DNA from: Sinorhizobium alkalisoli
GTDB lineage: Bacteria; Pseudomonadota; Alphaproteobacteria; Rhizobiales; Rhizobiaceae
Assembly: GCF_008932245.1 (NCBI RefSeq)
Contig: NZ_CP034910.1
Location: 620,001-684,000, forward strand
Length of the DNA: 64,000 bases
Direction: 5' to 3'
Position numbers and translations under genes: made by a program. Position 1 is the stretch's first letter. Every line of letters starts with the position of its first letter. Positions 1 to 9,456 of the stretch are shown piece after piece. The notes beneath the pieces are model-generated. The model did no database searches. It was given only the letters and a program-made list of their open reading frames with translations, and was not told where the DNA came from.

Positions 1-236
1 ATCATTTTCTGATGGCGGAGGCCGCAGCCGGCGGTCTGGGTGTGGCCATGTGCCCAAAGATCATTGCCATCGACGACATCCGCAAAGGCCGCCTCACTGC
101 GCCACTCGGCTTTCAGCCTGATGGCTCACATTACGGCATCATTCGTTCGGCGCTGGCGAAGAAGACGGCTGGGGTCGAGCAATTCGTGTCTTGGCTTCGC
201 GCGACCATTCAAGAAGATTTCAATGCGGCGTCTTGA
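1..236 (+). CDS. LysR-type transcriptional regulator, C-terminal fragment (cut by window edge)
   Basis: The window opens inside this gene; the frame is open from base 3 to a TGA at 234-236, leaving about 77 residues. The run AAGGLGVAMCP followed by a short basic turn, and the tail FVSWLRATIQ, match the end of the effector-binding domain of GcvA-like LysR regulators. The DNA-binding half lies outside the window, so the target cannot be judged. The next gene is on the opposite strand and ends at 369, so this is the last gene of its own transcript. Confidence 0.75.
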   Translation, partial: HFLMAEAAAGGLGVAMCPKIIAIDDIRKGRLTAPLGFQPDGSHYGIIRSALAKKTAGVEQFVSWLRATIQEDFNAAS

Positions 237-368
237 CCGGCGTTGCGGGCTCATCGATCAAGATTGGTCCAGGTCGCGCAAAGAAGTCCTTTTCAGTTTA
301 AGAGGCCATTCCTGACGGAGACGTGACGACGCAACAACACCTTTCCATACAAGATCGCTGTCAGCTGC

Positions 369-1037
369 TCACGTAACCGGGCCAAGTATATTTGCTCTCG
401 CTTCGACAATGTGGTCGTACATCTTTCGCTCGGCTTCTCTGCTGTCCCGATCGTTGATCGCGTCAAGAATGGTCTGATGCTTGGCGATGTAGGCCTGCAT
501 GCGCTCAGGGGTCAGTGAATGCTCTTTCATTTTTCCCCAGAGATTTCCCGTCCGCACGGCGTGAATGCCTTCATAGAGCGAGGCGAGAAGACCATTGCGG
601 GCGGCTGCGACGATGATGCGGTGAAAGACAGCATCCCATTTCTCGAATTCGGCCAGGCTTTCCGCCGCGCTGCCCCGATCGATCGATTTCTGCATCTCAT
701 CGATCTCCTGCCTCGTCGCCCGCAATGCCGCCAAGGCGGCGATCTTGGGTTCTATTATAAGCCGAGCTTCGAAAACCTCCGCCGGATAGGTGCGCAAGGT
801 GTCTCCCGCACTGCTTGGCGTTCGGCGAAGGGCCGCCGAGCTTACGCCGCTGCCGGCGATAAACGTTCCCCTGCCGACATGCCTGATAAGCCGACCTTCC
901 TTCTCCAGCGAAGCGAGCATCCGTCGAAGTGCGGTACGGGGAAGCCCGAGTTTCAGCGCCAGGTCGCGCTCAGGAGGCAAGCGATCGCCGGGTTCCAGAC
1001 CTTCCGCCTCGATGAAGTCTTTCAATACGACGCTCAT
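369..1037 (-). CDS. GntR family regulator with FCD ligand domain (FadR subfamily)
   Basis: A 222-residue regulator. The N-terminal winged helix shows the GntR signature (LEPGDRLPPERDLALKLGLPR, then LEKEGRLIRHVGRGTFI), and the C-terminal all-helical FCD domain shows EARLIIEPKIAALAA and the conserved helix around WDAVFHRIIVAAARNGLL. The start at 1037 is chosen because GGAGAGG lies 4 bases upstream; an in-frame ATG at 1064 has no such site. The gene is divergent from the ABC transporter operon and shares a promoter region whose near copy also precedes the aldehyde dehydrogenase at 12162. It is therefore the likely repressor of both. FCD regulators usually bind organic acids or amino-acid-derived ligands; the ligand here is unknown. 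Confidence 0.85.
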   Translation of the reverse strand: MSVVLKDFIEAEGLEPGDRLPPERDLALKLGLPRTALRRMLASLEKEGRLIRHVGRGTFIAGSGVSSAALRRTPSSAGDTLRTYPAEVFEARLIIEPKIAALAALRATRQEIDEMQKSIDRGSAAESLAEFEKWDAVFHRIIVAAARNGLLASLYEGIHAVRTGNLWGKMKEHSLTPERMQAYIAKHQTILDAINDRDSREAERKMYDHIVEARANILGPVT

Positions 1038-1060
1038 GAGCCCTCTCCAAAATAATTGTC

Positions 1061-1140
1061 GCAACCAAATTGATCTATATTGACACCAATAGCAAGACCA
1101 ATCTTATATTGATCGCGTGTTAAGCGCTGATTGGTAGCGA
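1061..1140 (+). promoter_or_regulatory. Promoter and probable GntR operator region, copy 1 of a duplicated segment
   Basis: A plus-strand promoter can be read as TTGACA at 1080-1085, an 18-base spacer and TTATAT at 1104-1109. Around it are repeated half-sites: ACCAA(T) at about 1064, 1085 and 1097, the opposite ATTGGT at 1130, and an imperfect inverted pair of GATC-N-ATAT type at 1072-1079 and 1105-1114. The segment lies between the GntR gene and the ABC operon. The 59 bases from 1061 match 12072-12130 at 56 positions by my count, which points to a shared regulator. Confidence 0.7.
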
Positions 1141-1265
1141 ATGGCGCTGACCCACAGGGAATGCGTGCTGAGCACTGCTGGCAGAACTATCGTCGGATGG
1201 CAGCACGCAGAGAGCAGCGACTAAGATCGCAACGTGACGGCTCCGTTGAAATGGGAGGAATCTCA

Positions 1266-2930
1266 ATGGCCGCTAGAACAGAGGCTGTTTCTGGACACGA
1301 AGCAGCGCTTTCGGTGCGTGGCCTGACGGTCGACCTGCCGAAAGGTATGGAACGGGCCCATGCCGTCGAGAACATTTCGTTTGATCTCAAGCGGGGTCAG
1401 ATCCTCTGTATCATTGGCGAGTCCGGTTCGGGCAAGTCGGTTACGGCAAACACGATCATGGGGCTCTTGCCGAAGCTGATCCCCGTCTCGTCCGGTGCCA
1501 TTCATCTTGACGGCACTGCCATCATCGGCGCATCGCCGAAGACGCTGCGGGATCTGCGCGGTCGTGTCGTCTCGATGATTTTCCAGGATCCGCTCTCGGC
1601 GCTCAACCCGTTGATGACGGTTGGCGAGCAGATCACCGAAGTCCTGATGGCGCATGGTGTGGGCACGAAGGCGTCGCGGCGTGACCGTGCGATCGAACTG
1701 CTGACCGAAGTCGGGCTGCCCGATCCGGAGCTCATGTACTACCAGTACCCGTTCCGGCTGTCGGGCGGGCAACGCCAGCGTGTGATGATCGCCATGGCGC
1801 TCGCCCTCGAACCTGCGGTCCTGATCGCGGACGAACCAACCACAGCGCTCGACGTCACCACGCAGGCGCAGATCCTCAAGCTGATCCGTGACATTCAGCG
1901 CCGAAAGGGCATGAGCGTCATGTTCATCACCCACGACTTCGGTGTCGTGGCCGAGATCGCCGACAGTGTCGTGGTCATGGAGAAGGGTCGCATCGTCGAA
2001 CAAGGCAGCGCCGAGCAGGTTCTGAAATCCCCCTCACATCCCTATACCCAGCGCCTGATCGCGGCCGTCCCGCATCTTACGGGCAAGGATCGTGCACCCC
2101 AGGAAGCGGCCGGCAAGGAGACGATTCTGAAGGTCGAGGGACTGGCGAAGACCTATCGTAGCGGTAGTACCCTGTTCGGCAGCCAGCGCATCGTGCCTGC
2201 GGTGAAGGATGTTTCGTTTGAACTCGCGGCAGGGCGCACGCTGGGCGTTGTCGGCGAAAGCGGCTCCGGAAAGTCGTCGCTGGGAAGGCTTCTGATCAAG
2301 CTTCTGGATAGTGACGGCGGAGAAATTCTGTTTCAGGGCCGCGACATCGCCAAGCTTTCCGAGCCCGAATTTCGGTCGCTGCGGCCGCAGATCCAGATGA
2401 TCTTCCAGGATCCTTTCGCGTCGTTGAATCCGCGTTCGACCATTGGACAGATACTGACCGTCGGTCCCGTCGCGCATGGCATGCCGTATCACCAGGCGCG
2501 TGAGGAAGCACGGGCGTTGCTCGCCCATGTCGGTCTCGATGCCGGCGCCTTCGGCCGCTACCCGCACGAGTTTTCCGGTGGGCAACGCCAGCGCATCGGC
2601 ATTGCCCGGGCCCTGATGTTCAAGCCCAAGCTGCTGGTCGCCGACGAGGCCGTCTCCGCCCTCGACGTGTCGATCCAGGCTCAGATCCTCAAGCTGCTCG
2701 ACCAGATCCAGCGGGAGACCGGGGTATCGATGATCTTCATCACCCATGATCTGCGCGTCGCCAGCCAGATCTGCGACGAAATCGCGGTGATGCAGAAAGG
2801 GCGGATCGTCGAGCACGGCCCGCCGTCCCAAATCTTTCTCGACCCGCAATCGGCCTACACGCGTGAGCTGGTGGCCGCAATCCCCGGGGAGCGACCGAGG
2901 GACACTCGACCAATTGCCGTTAACTCGTGA
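1266..2930 (+). CDS. Peptide/opine ABC transporter ATPase, fused DppD-DppF type
   Basis: A 554-residue protein with two complete ABC cassettes, so one chain supplies both ATPase subunits of a dipeptide/oligopeptide/opine-type importer. Cassette 1 has Walker A GESGSGKS at 51-58, signature LSGGQRQR at 165-172 and Walker B ending DEPTTALD near 189-196. Cassette 2 has Walker A at 330-337, signature FSGGQRQR at 436-443 and DEAVSALD near 460-467. The usual proline of the second Walker B region is alanine; this is not a catalytic position. The start at 1266 is preceded by GGGAGGAA; a frame extension to 1131 has no initiation signal. It is the first gene of the operon with the binding protein at 2967 and the permeases. 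Confidence 0.93.
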   Translation: MAARTEAVSGHEAALSVRGLTVDLPKGMERAHAVENISFDLKRGQILCIIGESGSGKSVTANTIMGLLPKLIPVSSGAIHLDGTAIIGASPKTLRDLRGRVVSMIFQDPLSALNPLMTVGEQITEVLMAHGVGTKASRRDRAIELLTEVGLPDPELMYYQYPFRLSGGQRQRVMIAMALALEPAVLIADEPTTALDVTTQAQILKLIRDIQRRKGMSVMFITHDFGVVAEIADSVVVMEKGRIVEQGSAEQVLKSPSHPYTQRLIAAVPHLTGKDRAPQEAAGKETILKVEGLAKTYRSGSTLFGSQRIVPAVKDVSFELAAGRTLGVVGESGSGKSSLGRLLIKLLDSDGGEILFQGRDIAKLSEPEFRSLRPQIQMIFQDPFASLNPRSTIGQILTVGPVAHGMPYHQAREEARALLAHVGLDAGAFGRYPHEFSGGQRQRIGIARALMFKPKLLVADEAVSALDVSIQAQILKLLDQIQRETGVSMIFITHDLRVASQICDEIAVMQKGRIVEHGPPSQIFLDPQSAYTRELVAAIPGERPRDTRPIAVNS

Positions 2931-2966
2931 GAGCTACGGCCGAAGTACCACTAGGGAGGAAATATC

Positions 2967-4631
2967 ATGACGAAAGATTCCACACCGAAATCGGGCTATT
3001 CGCGACGCGACGCGCTCCGCCTCATGGCAGCGGGTGGCCTTGCCTGCTTTGCCGCACCCAACCTGCTCGGCAAGCCTGCCTTTGCCGATACCGCCAACCC
3101 GACCGGCCGTGTCGTCGTCGGGCTTTCGCAAGAACCCACCGTCTTCCATCCGCTGATGGCGCATATCGAGGTCGACGACGCGGTCCATTTCTCTGTCTTC
3201 GACGCCCTCTTCCGGATGGATCCGAAGGGTGTTCTCCAGCCCAATCTTGCCGCCGAAGTGCCTACCCAGCAGAACGGCGGCATTTCGGAGGACGGCCTGA
3301 ACTGGCGTATCCGCCTGCGTGACGACGTTCGCTGGCACGACGGCGAGCCCTTCACCGCCGAGGATGTGAAGTTCACTCTCGAGCTGATCACCAATCCGAA
3401 CTTCCGCGCGTGGCGCACCGGTGGGCATTCGCTGGTTCGCGATATTACGGTGGTCTCGCCGACCGAACTCACCTGGCGCATGGAGGAGGTTTTCGCCCCA
3501 TACCTGTCGTTCCTCGCCGAAACCTTCATGGTGCCCAAGCACATTCTCGAAAAAGAGGCCGATCCAAACACCGCCGCCTTCAACCAGGCGCCAGTCGGCA
3601 CCGGTGCCTTCAAGTGGGCGCAGCGCGTTGCCGGCGACCATCTCGAACTCGTCGCGAACCCTGAATATTTCGGCGACGGCCCCTATATCGAGCGGCTGAT
3701 CTTCAAGTACATTCCCGACATGACGGTGCTCTATACTCAGTTCAAGAGCGGCGACATCGACCTTACAGACCAGGCGTACATCACCGCCGACCACTACGAG
3801 GAAGCCAAGACATTGCCGGGCCGTGTGGTGACACTGCAGCCGGGGGCTTCGCTCGAGTCAATCTTTCTCAATCTCGAGAAGCCGCAATTCAAGGACCCGG
3901 CTGTCCGCCAGGCGCTCTATGCCGCAATCGACCGAAACGCCATTAACGACGCGATCTATTACGGCGTCAACACGCTCACCGAGACGTTCATGCCGAAGGC
4001 GTCATATTATCACAATCCCAAACTGCCTGCGCAGGAGTTCAACCTCGACCGGGCTCGCAAAATCCTCGATGAGGCCGGCTGGGTTCCGGGACCGGATGGG
4101 ATACGTGCCAAGGACGGAGTCCGACTTTCGTTCGCCAATTCGACAACTTCGGGTAACAATCTGCGCGAACAGGTGCAGCAGTTTTTGCAGCAGACATTTG
4201 CGGAAATCGGCGTCGAGATGACCATCTCGAACATGCCGGCGGCCGTCATGTGGGGCGATTTCTGGCTCAAGTCGCAGTTCGACTCGGCGATGGCGGGTGT
4301 CACCTATCTCATCGCGGCGGACCCGGACGCCACCAACCGCCTCCACACCAGCGCCATTGGCGCGAAGGGCGGGAAGGGCTCGAACACCGCCCAATATTCC
4401 AACCCGGAAGTCGATGCGCTGCTCGAAAAAGGTGCCCGCACCTTTGATCCGGAGGCACGTCGCGAGATCTACTACCGCGTGCAGGAGATCGTCCGCGAGG
4501 ACCTGCCGTTCCTGCCGCTGTTTGCCCCAACCAATGTGGTCGGGCGCAAGGAGGGTCTCGAGGGCTGGGAGCCCAATTCCAACACCCGCACGGCTTCCTG
4601 GCATGCCGCCGGATGGCGTTGGCAGAGCTGA
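2967..4631 (+). CDS. Family 5 periplasmic solute-binding protein (peptide/opine type)
   Basis: A 554-residue extracytoplasmic binding protein of the DppA/OppA (SBP_bac_5) family. The N-terminus carries a twin-arginine motif (SRRDALRLM, residues 13-21) ahead of a hydrophobic stretch and an AFA-type cleavage site near residue 40, so Tat export is likely. Family hallmarks visible are LNWRIRLRDDVRWHDGEPFTAEDV cut into its two halves (WRIRLRDDVRWHDG and PFTAEDVKF), and the YFGDGPYIERLIFKYIPD region. GGGAGGAAATATC precedes the ATG. It follows the ATPase by 36 bases and is followed by a GC hairpin before the permeases. Ligand is not deducible; the downstream oxidases suggest an amino compound. Confidence 0.92.
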   Translation: MTKDSTPKSGYSRRDALRLMAAGGLACFAAPNLLGKPAFADTANPTGRVVVGLSQEPTVFHPLMAHIEVDDAVHFSVFDALFRMDPKGVLQPNLAAEVPTQQNGGISEDGLNWRIRLRDDVRWHDGEPFTAEDVKFTLELITNPNFRAWRTGGHSLVRDITVVSPTELTWRMEEVFAPYLSFLAETFMVPKHILEKEADPNTAAFNQAPVGTGAFKWAQRVAGDHLELVANPEYFGDGPYIERLIFKYIPDMTVLYTQFKSGDIDLTDQAYITADHYEEAKTLPGRVVTLQPGASLESIFLNLEKPQFKDPAVRQALYAAIDRNAINDAIYYGVNTLTETFMPKASYYHNPKLPAQEFNLDRARKILDEAGWVPGPDGIRAKDGVRLSFANSTTSGNNLREQVQQFLQQTFAEIGVEMTISNMPAAVMWGDFWLKSQFDSAMAGVTYLIAADPDATNRLHTSAIGAKGGKGSNTAQYSNPEVDALLEKGARTFDPEARREIYYRVQEIVREDLPFLPLFAPTNVVGRKEGLEGWEPNSNTRTASWHAAGWRWQS

Positions 4632-4647
4632 CCTACGCGTGGCATAC

Positions 4648-4671
4648 GCCGCCGCCGCTTCAGGCGGCGGC
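4648..4671 (+). terminator. GC-rich hairpin between binding-protein and permease genes
   Basis: GCCGCCGCC at 4648-4656 can pair with GGCGGCGGC at 4663-4671 around a 6-base loop; the run CATTCTTT follows. It lies in the 74-base gap between the binding-protein stop and the permease start. Such structures usually act as partial terminators or 3-prime mRNA stabilisers that leave the binding protein in excess over the membrane subunits. Confidence 0.55.
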
Positions 4672-4705
4672 CATTCTTTGACGCTGTCATGAAGGAGGAG
4701 AGCCA

Positions 4706-5656
4706 ATGCGCGGCTTCCTGCTCAATCGCCTTTCACAGAGCCTCGTCCTGCTCCTGATCGTTTCGGTCATCGGGTTCGTCGTCCTCAACCTCCTTCCGGG
4801 CGGCCCGCTGGCGCAGTTCGGGCTCGATCCCAGCATGACCCAGGACGATCTCAATCGCCTGAAGGAGCAGTTGGGGCTCAACCGTCCGCTGTGGATGCAA
4901 TATCTGGACTGGGCCTGGCGCCTTGTCCAGGGTGACTGGGGTCACTCCTTCCGTGACGGCGCTCCCGTGCTGGACGTGATTGGCCGCCACCTTGTTGCGA
5001 CGCTGTTGTTGATGGGGTCCTCCACCGTCATCGCCATCGCCATCGGCACCTGGATCGGCATCCGCGGCGCCACGCACCGCTATTCGGCTTTCGACTATCT
5101 GGCGACGGTCGGTGCGATGGTGGCCTTGTCGATCCCGACCTTCTGGTTCGGGCTGATCGGCATCTATGTGTTTTCGCTGCAGCTCGGCTGGCTGCCGGCG
5201 GGCAACATGTACACGATCGGCGACGGCTCGGCCCTGAACTATCTTCATCACCTGATCATGCCGAGCATTGTGCTGGCGCTGGTCCATGTCGCCATCTGGA
5301 GCCGCTACATGCGCACGGCGACGCTCGATGTCATCAGCCAGGATTTCGTCAAGACGGCACGCGCCAAGGGGCTGAGCGAGCGGCGGATTTTGATGAAACA
5401 TGTCGTCGGCAATGCGCTGCTGCCAATGATCACACTGGCCGGAATGCAGCTTCCGAGCGTCCTGACCGGCGCTCTGGTCACCGAGACGGTGTTCACCTGG
5501 CCGGGAATGGGCCGGCTGTTCCTCGATAGTCTCGGCTACAGCGACTACCCCGTGGTGATGGGGCTGCTGATGTTCTCGGCAATCCTCGTCGTGCTCTGCA
5601 ACCTGATCGCCGACATCGTCGTCGCTATCATCGATCCCCGAATCCGTCTGAGCTAA
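4706..5656 (+). CDS. ABC transporter permease, DppB type
   Basis: A 316-residue inner-membrane permease of the BPD_transp_1/DppB group. The N-terminus RGFLLNRLSQSLVLLLIVSVIGF is characteristic (basic start, first membrane span about residues 9-29), followed by the large periplasmic segment with LGLNRPLWMQYLDW and a GDWGHSF motif. The cytoplasmic EAA-like loop is present (ISQDFVKTARAKGLSERRIL), and the C-terminal EWTWPGMGRL-like segment reads VFTWPGMGRLFLDSLGYSDYP. AAGGAGGAGAG precedes the start. It pairs with the DppC-type permease directly downstream. Confidence 0.93.
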   Translation: MRGFLLNRLSQSLVLLLIVSVIGFVVLNLLPGGPLAQFGLDPSMTQDDLNRLKEQLGLNRPLWMQYLDWAWRLVQGDWGHSFRDGAPVLDVIGRHLVATLLLMGSSTVIAIAIGTWIGIRGATHRYSAFDYLATVGAMVALSIPTFWFGLIGIYVFSLQLGWLPAGNMYTIGDGSALNYLHHLIMPSIVLALVHVAIWSRYMRTATLDVISQDFVKTARAKGLSERRILMKHVVGNALLPMITLAGMQLPSVLTGALVTETVFTWPGMGRLFLDSLGYSDYPVVMGLLMFSAILVVLCNLIADIVVAIIDPRIRLS

Positions 5657-5690
5657 GCGCCTCATGGACGCTCAACAGGAGGCCACCATA

Positions 5691-6569
5691 ATGACCGCCA
5701 TTGTCGCAAATTCAGCCCAGGACCGTTGGTGGAACAGCCGGACGGCGCGCCGCTTCATGAGCCACCATCTGGCCCTGATCGGGATGGTGATGATCGCCGT
5801 CCTGACGCTCGCATGCGTCCTGGGGCCCCACCTGCTGCCCTATGATTCACTCTATATCGACCTGCGCGCCCGCTTCGCTCCGCCGCTGATCGGCGACCAT
5901 TATCTCGGCACAGATCCGCTCGGCCGGGACCTAGCGGCGCGGCTCTTCATGGCGGGGCGGGTTTCCCTGCTGGTCGGCTTCTCCGCGATGCTCTTGTCGA
6001 CGCTGATCGGAACCCTCGTGGGCGTGATTGCCGGCTACCGGGGCGGCTGGATCGGTACGACGCTGATGCGCACGGTGGATGGGTTCCTGTCGTTTCCGTC
6101 GATTTTCCTAGTACTGGCGCTTGCCGCAGCGCTGAAACCCAGCCCGATGATGATTACGGTTGTCATCGCTGCCACGAGCTGGATGGAGGTTGCCCGGATC
6201 GTCGAGGCCGAGGTTCGCTCCCTTCGCGAGCGGGAATTCGTCCAGGCCGGTCGTATGTTGGGCTTGAGCGGAACCCATATCATGTTCCGCGAAATCCTTC
6301 CCAATGCCATGGGTCCGATCATCGTCGCGGCCACTTTGACCGTCGCCCGCGCGATCCTCATGGAGGCCTATATCAGCTTCCTCGGCTATGGAATTCAGCC
6401 GCCGCTGCCCAGTTGGGGAAACATGCTGAACGGCGCGCAACAGTATCTGGGTAGCGCCCCCTGGTTGGCGATCATTCCAGGTGCCGCCATTACCATCGCC
6501 GTAACCAGCTTCAACTTCATCGGCGACGGGCTCAGGGATGCGCTCGATGTTCGCGGCGATCACAACTGA
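5691..6569 (+). CDS. ABC transporter permease, DppC type
   Basis: A 292-residue permease, partner of the DppB-type subunit. It has the OppC-like N-terminal segment (first span about residues 26-46), the motif YLGTDPLGRDLAARL that marks DppC proteins, the EAA loop (EREFVQAGRMLGLSGTHI) and the end segment LPSWGNMLNGAQQYL. The start at 5691 is supported by AGGAGG 8 bases upstream; an in-frame ATG at 5664 would place that site inside the gene. Only 34 bases separate it from the DppB stop, so the two are co-transcribed. Confidence 0.92.
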   Translation: MTAIVANSAQDRWWNSRTARRFMSHHLALIGMVMIAVLTLACVLGPHLLPYDSLYIDLRARFAPPLIGDHYLGTDPLGRDLAARLFMAGRVSLLVGFSAMLLSTLIGTLVGVIAGYRGGWIGTTLMRTVDGFLSFPSIFLVLALAAALKPSPMMITVVIAATSWMEVARIVEAEVRSLREREFVQAGRMLGLSGTHIMFREILPNAMGPIIVAATLTVARAILMEAYISFLGYGIQPPLPSWGNMLNGAQQYLGSAPWLAIIPGAAITIAVTSFNFIGDGLRDALDVRGDHN

Positions 6570-6726
6570 GGAAATAAGCACTCGGGCGGGTCGCGGCAGC
6601 CTGGAGAAAGGCACACCCGCTTGTAAATGGGTTCAGTCTACCGCGGCTACTGCATCGATGAGCGTGGTCACCTCTCTCTTGCAGCAATCCGAAGAGCCTT
6701 GGCGGCAACGATGAGAAGTTAAGCTC

Positions 6727-8037
6727 ATGGAAGCATTCAGAATTGCAGACAAGAACACGCCGTACTGGTGGGAAGAGGCACCTGTCAAACCGCTGCCGCG
6801 GCAGCCGCTGGCCAAGAAGCTAGATGTGGCGATCATCGGCGCCGGATACGCGGGGCTATCGGCCGGCCTGGTTCTGGCGCGCGAGGGCCGTTCGGTGGCA
6901 GCCTTCGATGCGATGAAGCCGGGCGAGGGGGCCTCGACGCGCAACGGCGGAATCACCAGCGGAAGCATTCGGCCGGACTTCGCCACGATTGCCCGGCGCT
7001 TCGGCGAAGAGAAGGCGCTGGCCATCGAGGCCGAAGGCAAGATCGCCCGCGAATTCCTCTATGACTTCATCCGGACCGAAGGACTCGCGTGCGACTTTCA
7101 GCTGGTTGGTCAATTCAAGGGCGTAATCGGATATGACGATTACGAGAAGACGGCCCGTGGCGCCGAAGTACTGGCGAAGAGATTGGGGATCGAGGCCCAC
7201 GCGGTGCCGTTTTCCGAACAACGCAATTACATTGGGACGGATTTCTATCGCGGCGGCATGGTGCGGATGGATATCGGTGGGCTGCACCCGGCCAAGTTCC
7301 ACGCCGAGCTCCTGCGGGTGGCGCTGGCTTCGGGACTGACCGTCCATGCAGGTACGCGCGTGACTTCGGTAGAGAGGGATGGCTCGGAGTTCCGGGTCGT
7401 GACTTCGGCCGGAACGGTTCAAGCGCGGCAGGTCCTGGTCTGCACAAATGGCTATACCGACGGTGCGGTTCCCTTCCTGCGCCGCCGGCTGGTCCCGGTG
7501 CGCAGCCGTATCATAACCACCGAGGAACTTGCGCCTGAAGTAATGGCGCGGCTGATGCCAAAACGGATGATGATGATCGAGGGCCGGCAGCTGGGTTTCT
7601 ATTATCGCCCGACACCGGACGGCAAGCGCATCCTGCTCGGCGGTCGCGACAGTTCTCGCGCAGGCGATCCGGCCGCGCCGAAGTTGTTTCTGCGCCGGGG
7701 CCTGGTCAATCTTTTCCCAGAGCTGGAGAACGTGCGCCTGTCGCACAGCTGGTTTGGCAATGTGGCGATGCACCGCGACATGCTGCCTCGCATCTTCGAG
7801 AATGACGGCGTGGTCTATGCGACGGGTTTCTGCGGTTCGGGGGTAGTCTGGGCGCCCTGGATCGGAATGCATGCGGCTCACAAGCTGCTGGGACATGCCG
7901 AGCAATCGCGCACAGCTTTCGACTTCCGTCCGCCTGCGTTCATCCCCCTTTACCGTGGCAATCCTTGGTTCATGCCGGCCATCATCCAAGGCTATCGGAT
8001 GCAGGACCGCATCGCCCTATACCGCGCCCGCCGATAG
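6727..8037 (+). CDS. FAD-dependent oxidoreductase, DAO fold (PuuB/OrdL-like)
   Basis: A 436-residue flavoprotein of the DAO family. The dinucleotide fold IIGAGYAGLSAGL lies at residues 36-48, the second ribose-binding acidic residue is in AFDAMKPGEGASTRNGG, and a GFCGSGVVWAPWIG segment near the C-terminus closes the FAD site. The set resembles gamma-glutamylputrescine oxidase and related amine or amino-acid oxidases that yield an aldehyde or oxo-acid, hydrogen peroxide and an amine or ammonia. It follows the transporter by 157 bases and precedes a second flavoprotein. Substrate is inferred only as an amino compound delivered by the upstream transporter. Confidence 0.85.
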   Translation: MEAFRIADKNTPYWWEEAPVKPLPRQPLAKKLDVAIIGAGYAGLSAGLVLAREGRSVAAFDAMKPGEGASTRNGGITSGSIRPDFATIARRFGEEKALAIEAEGKIAREFLYDFIRTEGLACDFQLVGQFKGVIGYDDYEKTARGAEVLAKRLGIEAHAVPFSEQRNYIGTDFYRGGMVRMDIGGLHPAKFHAELLRVALASGLTVHAGTRVTSVERDGSEFRVVTSAGTVQARQVLVCTNGYTDGAVPFLRRRLVPVRSRIITTEELAPEVMARLMPKRMMMIEGRQLGFYYRPTPDGKRILLGGRDSSRAGDPAAPKLFLRRGLVNLFPELENVRLSHSWFGNVAMHRDMLPRIFENDGVVYATGFCGSGVVWAPWIGMHAAHKLLGHAEQSRTAFDFRPPAFIPLYRGNPWFMPAIIQGYRMQDRIALYRARR

Positions 8038-8121
8038 AGCTTAACCGTTTGAGGACCCCAGTGCTCCTACGGGGGCGCTGTTCGAGAAACGCATACACGA
8101 TTGCAGAGGAATACATAGATC

Positions 8122-9456
8122 ATGTCGGTCGAGGTCCAGAAAGTCCGTAACAGTACCTCTTTTCCAACCCAGGTGGATGTCGTCGTCATCGGGGCAGGGA
8201 TCGTCGGTACATGCACGGCCTATGAACTCTCCCACCAAGGGGTCTCCGTTGCTCTGCTCGAAAAGGGCATCGTTGGCGGCGAACAGTCAAGCCGCAACTG
8301 GGGATGGGTTCGTCAGCAGAACCGCGATCTCCATGAGCTTGCCCTTGCCATGTACAGTCTGCGACGCTGGGAGGAATTGAGCACCGAGATCGGCCGCGAT
8401 CTCGGGTTCCGTCGAAGCGGGATTCTTTACTGCACCAGGAGTGAGGCGGATATCGCCAGGTGGGAGAAGTGGGGGAAGGCCGCACGCATTCAGGGATTTC
8501 AGAGCCAAATACTCACTGCTTCAGAGGCCAACGAGCGGGCCTCGGGCGGCACGTCCTTGTGGGTCGGCGGCGTCTGGTCTCCGACCGACGGGAGGGCTGA
8601 GCCCAGCCTTGCCGTGCCAGCCATCGCCGAGGCCGCCAAGGAAAACGGCGTATCGCTCCATCAGAACTGCGCCGTTCGCGGTCTCGACGTTACGAATGGC
8701 CGGGTAACCGGGGTGTGGACGGAGCGGGGAATTGTAAAAGCGAGCACCGTTGTTTGCGCCGGCGGGGCATGGGCTTCCCGCTTTTCTCATCGCTATGGAA
8801 TCGAACTTCCGGTCGCCAACATCGCCGGGACGGCGATCAAGACAACGCCGGCGCCCGAAATCGTTCAAGCGGGGTGCCTATCGGCTTCGAACTTCGTGTT
8901 GCGGCGTCGGATTGACGGCTCCTACACCATTGCCGTACCCGGACGCGGTACGCTCGATATCACGCCGCGCGGAATGCGATATGCATTCAAGTTCTACGAG
9001 ATGTATCGCAGCAAGATCGGCAAGAAACTCAAATACCGCCTCAACGGCAGCTTCTGGAATGGCCCCGATGCCTTCGGCAACTGGGAGAACGACGAGATCT
9101 CGCCGTTTGAGAAGAGCCGCATTCTGGATCCGGCGCCCGATGCCGAACTCGTCAAGCTCGCGGTGAAGAACCTTGAAAGCGAATACCCTGCGCTTAAAGG
9201 GATCGGGGTCGAGCGTGCCTGGGGCGGGCTCATCGATACCTCTCCGGACCTAGTGCCGGTTATTTCGCGAGTGGAGGAACTTCCCGGCTACGTAATCGCA
9301 GCGGGCTTCAGCGGACACGGTTTCGCGATCGGACCGGGGGCTGGCCGGCTGGTGAGCGAGATCGTCTTGAATAAGGAGCCACTGACCGACATCTCGCCTT
9401 ACAGGCTGAGCCGGTTCAGCGATGGCTCGGCGATCCGAAGACCGGAAATGATGTAG
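8122..9456 (+). CDS. FAD-dependent amino acid oxidase/dehydrogenase, DAO fold
   Basis: A 444-residue DAO-family flavoprotein. The FAD fold VVVIGAGIVGTCTAYELS starts at residue 20, followed by EKGIVGGEQSSRNWGWVRQQ, a hallmark of D-amino-acid dehydrogenase/sarcosine-oxidase relatives. The C-terminal flavin contact reads AAGFSGHGFAIGPGAG. It is clearly paralogous to the oxidase at 18061-19383, sharing the EQSSRN-GW block, the SYTIAVPGR/SYTLAISGR block and the SPFE block. It lies 84 bases after the other flavoprotein and before an Lrp gene, consistent with one operon. No stereospecificity can be read from the sequence. Confidence 0.85.
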   Translation: MSVEVQKVRNSTSFPTQVDVVVIGAGIVGTCTAYELSHQGVSVALLEKGIVGGEQSSRNWGWVRQQNRDLHELALAMYSLRRWEELSTEIGRDLGFRRSGILYCTRSEADIARWEKWGKAARIQGFQSQILTASEANERASGGTSLWVGGVWSPTDGRAEPSLAVPAIAEAAKENGVSLHQNCAVRGLDVTNGRVTGVWTERGIVKASTVVCAGGAWASRFSHRYGIELPVANIAGTAIKTTPAPEIVQAGCLSASNFVLRRRIDGSYTIAVPGRGTLDITPRGMRYAFKFYEMYRSKIGKKLKYRLNGSFWNGPDAFGNWENDEISPFEKSRILDPAPDAELVKLAVKNLESEYPALKGIGVERAWGGLIDTSPDLVPVISRVEELPGYVIAAGFSGHGFAIGPGAGRLVSEIVLNKEPLTDISPYRLSRFSDGSAIRRPEMM

